The position numbers and the translations under genes are program-made. Of a stretch of DNA of 5,265 nucleotides, positions 4,773 to 5,265 are shown piece after piece (within the stretch, counting starts at the first letter, position 1; every line of letters starts with the position of its first letter). The notes under the pieces were generated by a model. That model was not told the origin of the DNA, did not search any database, and saw nothing but the letters and a program-made list of their open reading frames with translations. Source of the DNA: Acidobacteriota bacterium (lineage in GTDB: Bacteria; Acidobacteriota; Terriglobia; Acidiferrales; UBA7541); contig PKXT01000006.1 in NCBI GenBank assembly GCA_003133505.1, positions 33,336 to 38,600 of the forward strand, given 5' to 3'.

Positions 4773-5195
4773 TTACAGTCCCGCCAGGCGCGTGGCCGGA
4801 TTCACCAGCCAGAACCATGCGGCGGTGACGGCCGCCGCAATCCCCACGACTAAACCCGCCCAACACATCCGCGCCCGCCACTTGTAGTGCCGCCGCAACG
4901 CTTCCGATCCCGCCGCGTCGTGAAACATGCCCGTACGGTTTTCCCGCGTCTTCAATCCAAATTTTTCCGGTTGCATATTCGTTTCCCCCTTGATTTTTCT
5001 CTGCGCCCGAATCACCGTCAGCCGGTGATTCATACGCTCTACCCGGTCCATCCGCTCGATCACCGAAGGGTCGTACTCCGGCGGTGCATGACTTGCCGGT
5101 ATATGACTCGATCGCGCGTCCTCTTTCTGCCGCACCCGCATCCGCGAATAACCATGCCCATAAATCTCATCCGCTCTCACATCCCCTCCGTTCAC
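4773..5195 (-). CDS. Small single-pass membrane protein, two possible starts
   Basis: The frame is open from GTG 5195 (140 residues) to TAA 4773-4775. GTG 5195 overlaps the upstream stop by four bases (GTGA) and has GAGGG 7 bases before it. A second start, ATG 4976, has a strong AAGGGGGAA site about 8 bases upstream and would give 67 residues. Residues 1-73 are polar with a charged helix (VIERMDRVERMNHRLTVIRAQRK). Residues about 110-131 form one transmembrane helix (MCWAGLVVGIAAAVTAAWFWLV) preceded by basic residues (RRHYKWRAR), so the N-terminus should be cytoplasmic. The short form resembles small phage membrane proteins in layout, but one helix and no known motif do not justify calling it a holin. 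Family unknown. Confidence 0.68.
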   Translation of the reverse strand: MNGGDVRADEIYGHGYSRMRVRQKEDARSSHIPASHAPPEYDPSVIERMDRVERMNHRLTVIRAQRKIKGETNMQPEKFGLKTRENRTGMFHDAAGSEALRRHYKWRARMCWAGLVVGIAAAVTAAWFWLVNPATRLAGL

Positions 5196-5265
5196 CCCGC
5201 CGCCCTCAACTGCGGACCAAACTCGCTCACCGATTTTTCCGGCGCCGTCCAGATCCTCGGCATGT
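5192..5265 (-). CDS. 3' end of an unknown upstream gene (partial)
   Basis: At the window edge a minus-strand frame reads MPRIWTAPEKSVSEFGPQLR and ends AAG, with TGA at 5194-5192. The ATG at 5263 may be internal, since the gene probably continues beyond the window. Its TGA overlaps the GTG start of the membrane-protein gene (GTGA), the usual sign of coupled genes. Only 23 residues are visible, so no family can be named. The overlapping membrane-protein frame is also open to the edge, so this reading is moderate in confidence. Confidence 0.45.
   Translation of the reverse strand, partial: MPRIWTAPEKSVSEFGPQLRAAG

Noticed and set aside
4745..4800. Possible terminator after the membrane-protein gene (CGCCT...AGGCG followed by GTTTTTATAAA)
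   Set aside because: The stem is only 5 bp with a 13-base loop and includes the stop codon region, so it is too weak to report as a terminator.
5196..5265. Extension of the membrane-protein frame to the window edge
   Set aside because: The frame is open, but the GTG at 5195 has a ribosome site and a stop/start overlap with the neighbouring frame, which fits the coupling seen elsewhere in the operon.

Overview
The window looks like part of a GC-rich bacterial chromosome. The small protein families suggest Acidobacteriota (soil Terriglobia type), but that lineage is an inference from family resemblance and not proven by any marker gene here. Almost all coding capacity is on the minus strand, in a tightly packed run of small genes read from right to left. 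Stop/start overlaps, 0-10 base gaps, several GTG or TTG starts and a strong terminator at the end give it the look of a prophage-like or integrated-element cassette.

In order of transcription (right to left): the 3' end of an unknown gene (5192-5265); a small one-pass membrane protein whose frame has two usable starts (4773-5195); a secreted cupredoxin-like protein with a clear signal peptide (4242-4679); a small beta-rich unknown whose frame runs on through the next gene (3681-4238); a CxxH/CxxC zinc-ribbon-like protein (3701-3970); a DUF6948-like phage protein (3404-3700); a protein made of about 31 Gly-Tyr/Ser/Asp dipeptides encoded by a hexanucleotide repeat (3201-3416); a winged-helix protein resembling phage replication initiators (2451-3131); a SANT/Myb-like DNA-binding protein that appears split by a one-base frameshift (2134-2451 plus 1595-2170); a 44-codon gene missed by ordinary length cut-offs (1450-1584); an Ig-like/virion-type unknown (1066-1425); and a strong rho-independent terminator at 1011-1044.

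Left of the terminator is about 400 bases without a convincing gene (622-1018), holding several small dyads and direct repeats. It is followed by one more minus-strand unknown gene with conserved-looking Cys and His residues (199-621). At the far left, on the plus strand, is the C-terminal end of an IS1-like transposase (1-132), so an insertion sequence abuts the cassette.

The likely working unit is the minus-strand operon: DNA-binding and replication-type proteins in the middle, small accessory or envelope proteins upstream, and a possible structural protein last. No integrase, capsid or terminase gene is visible, so its identity as a phage, satellite or other element remains open.
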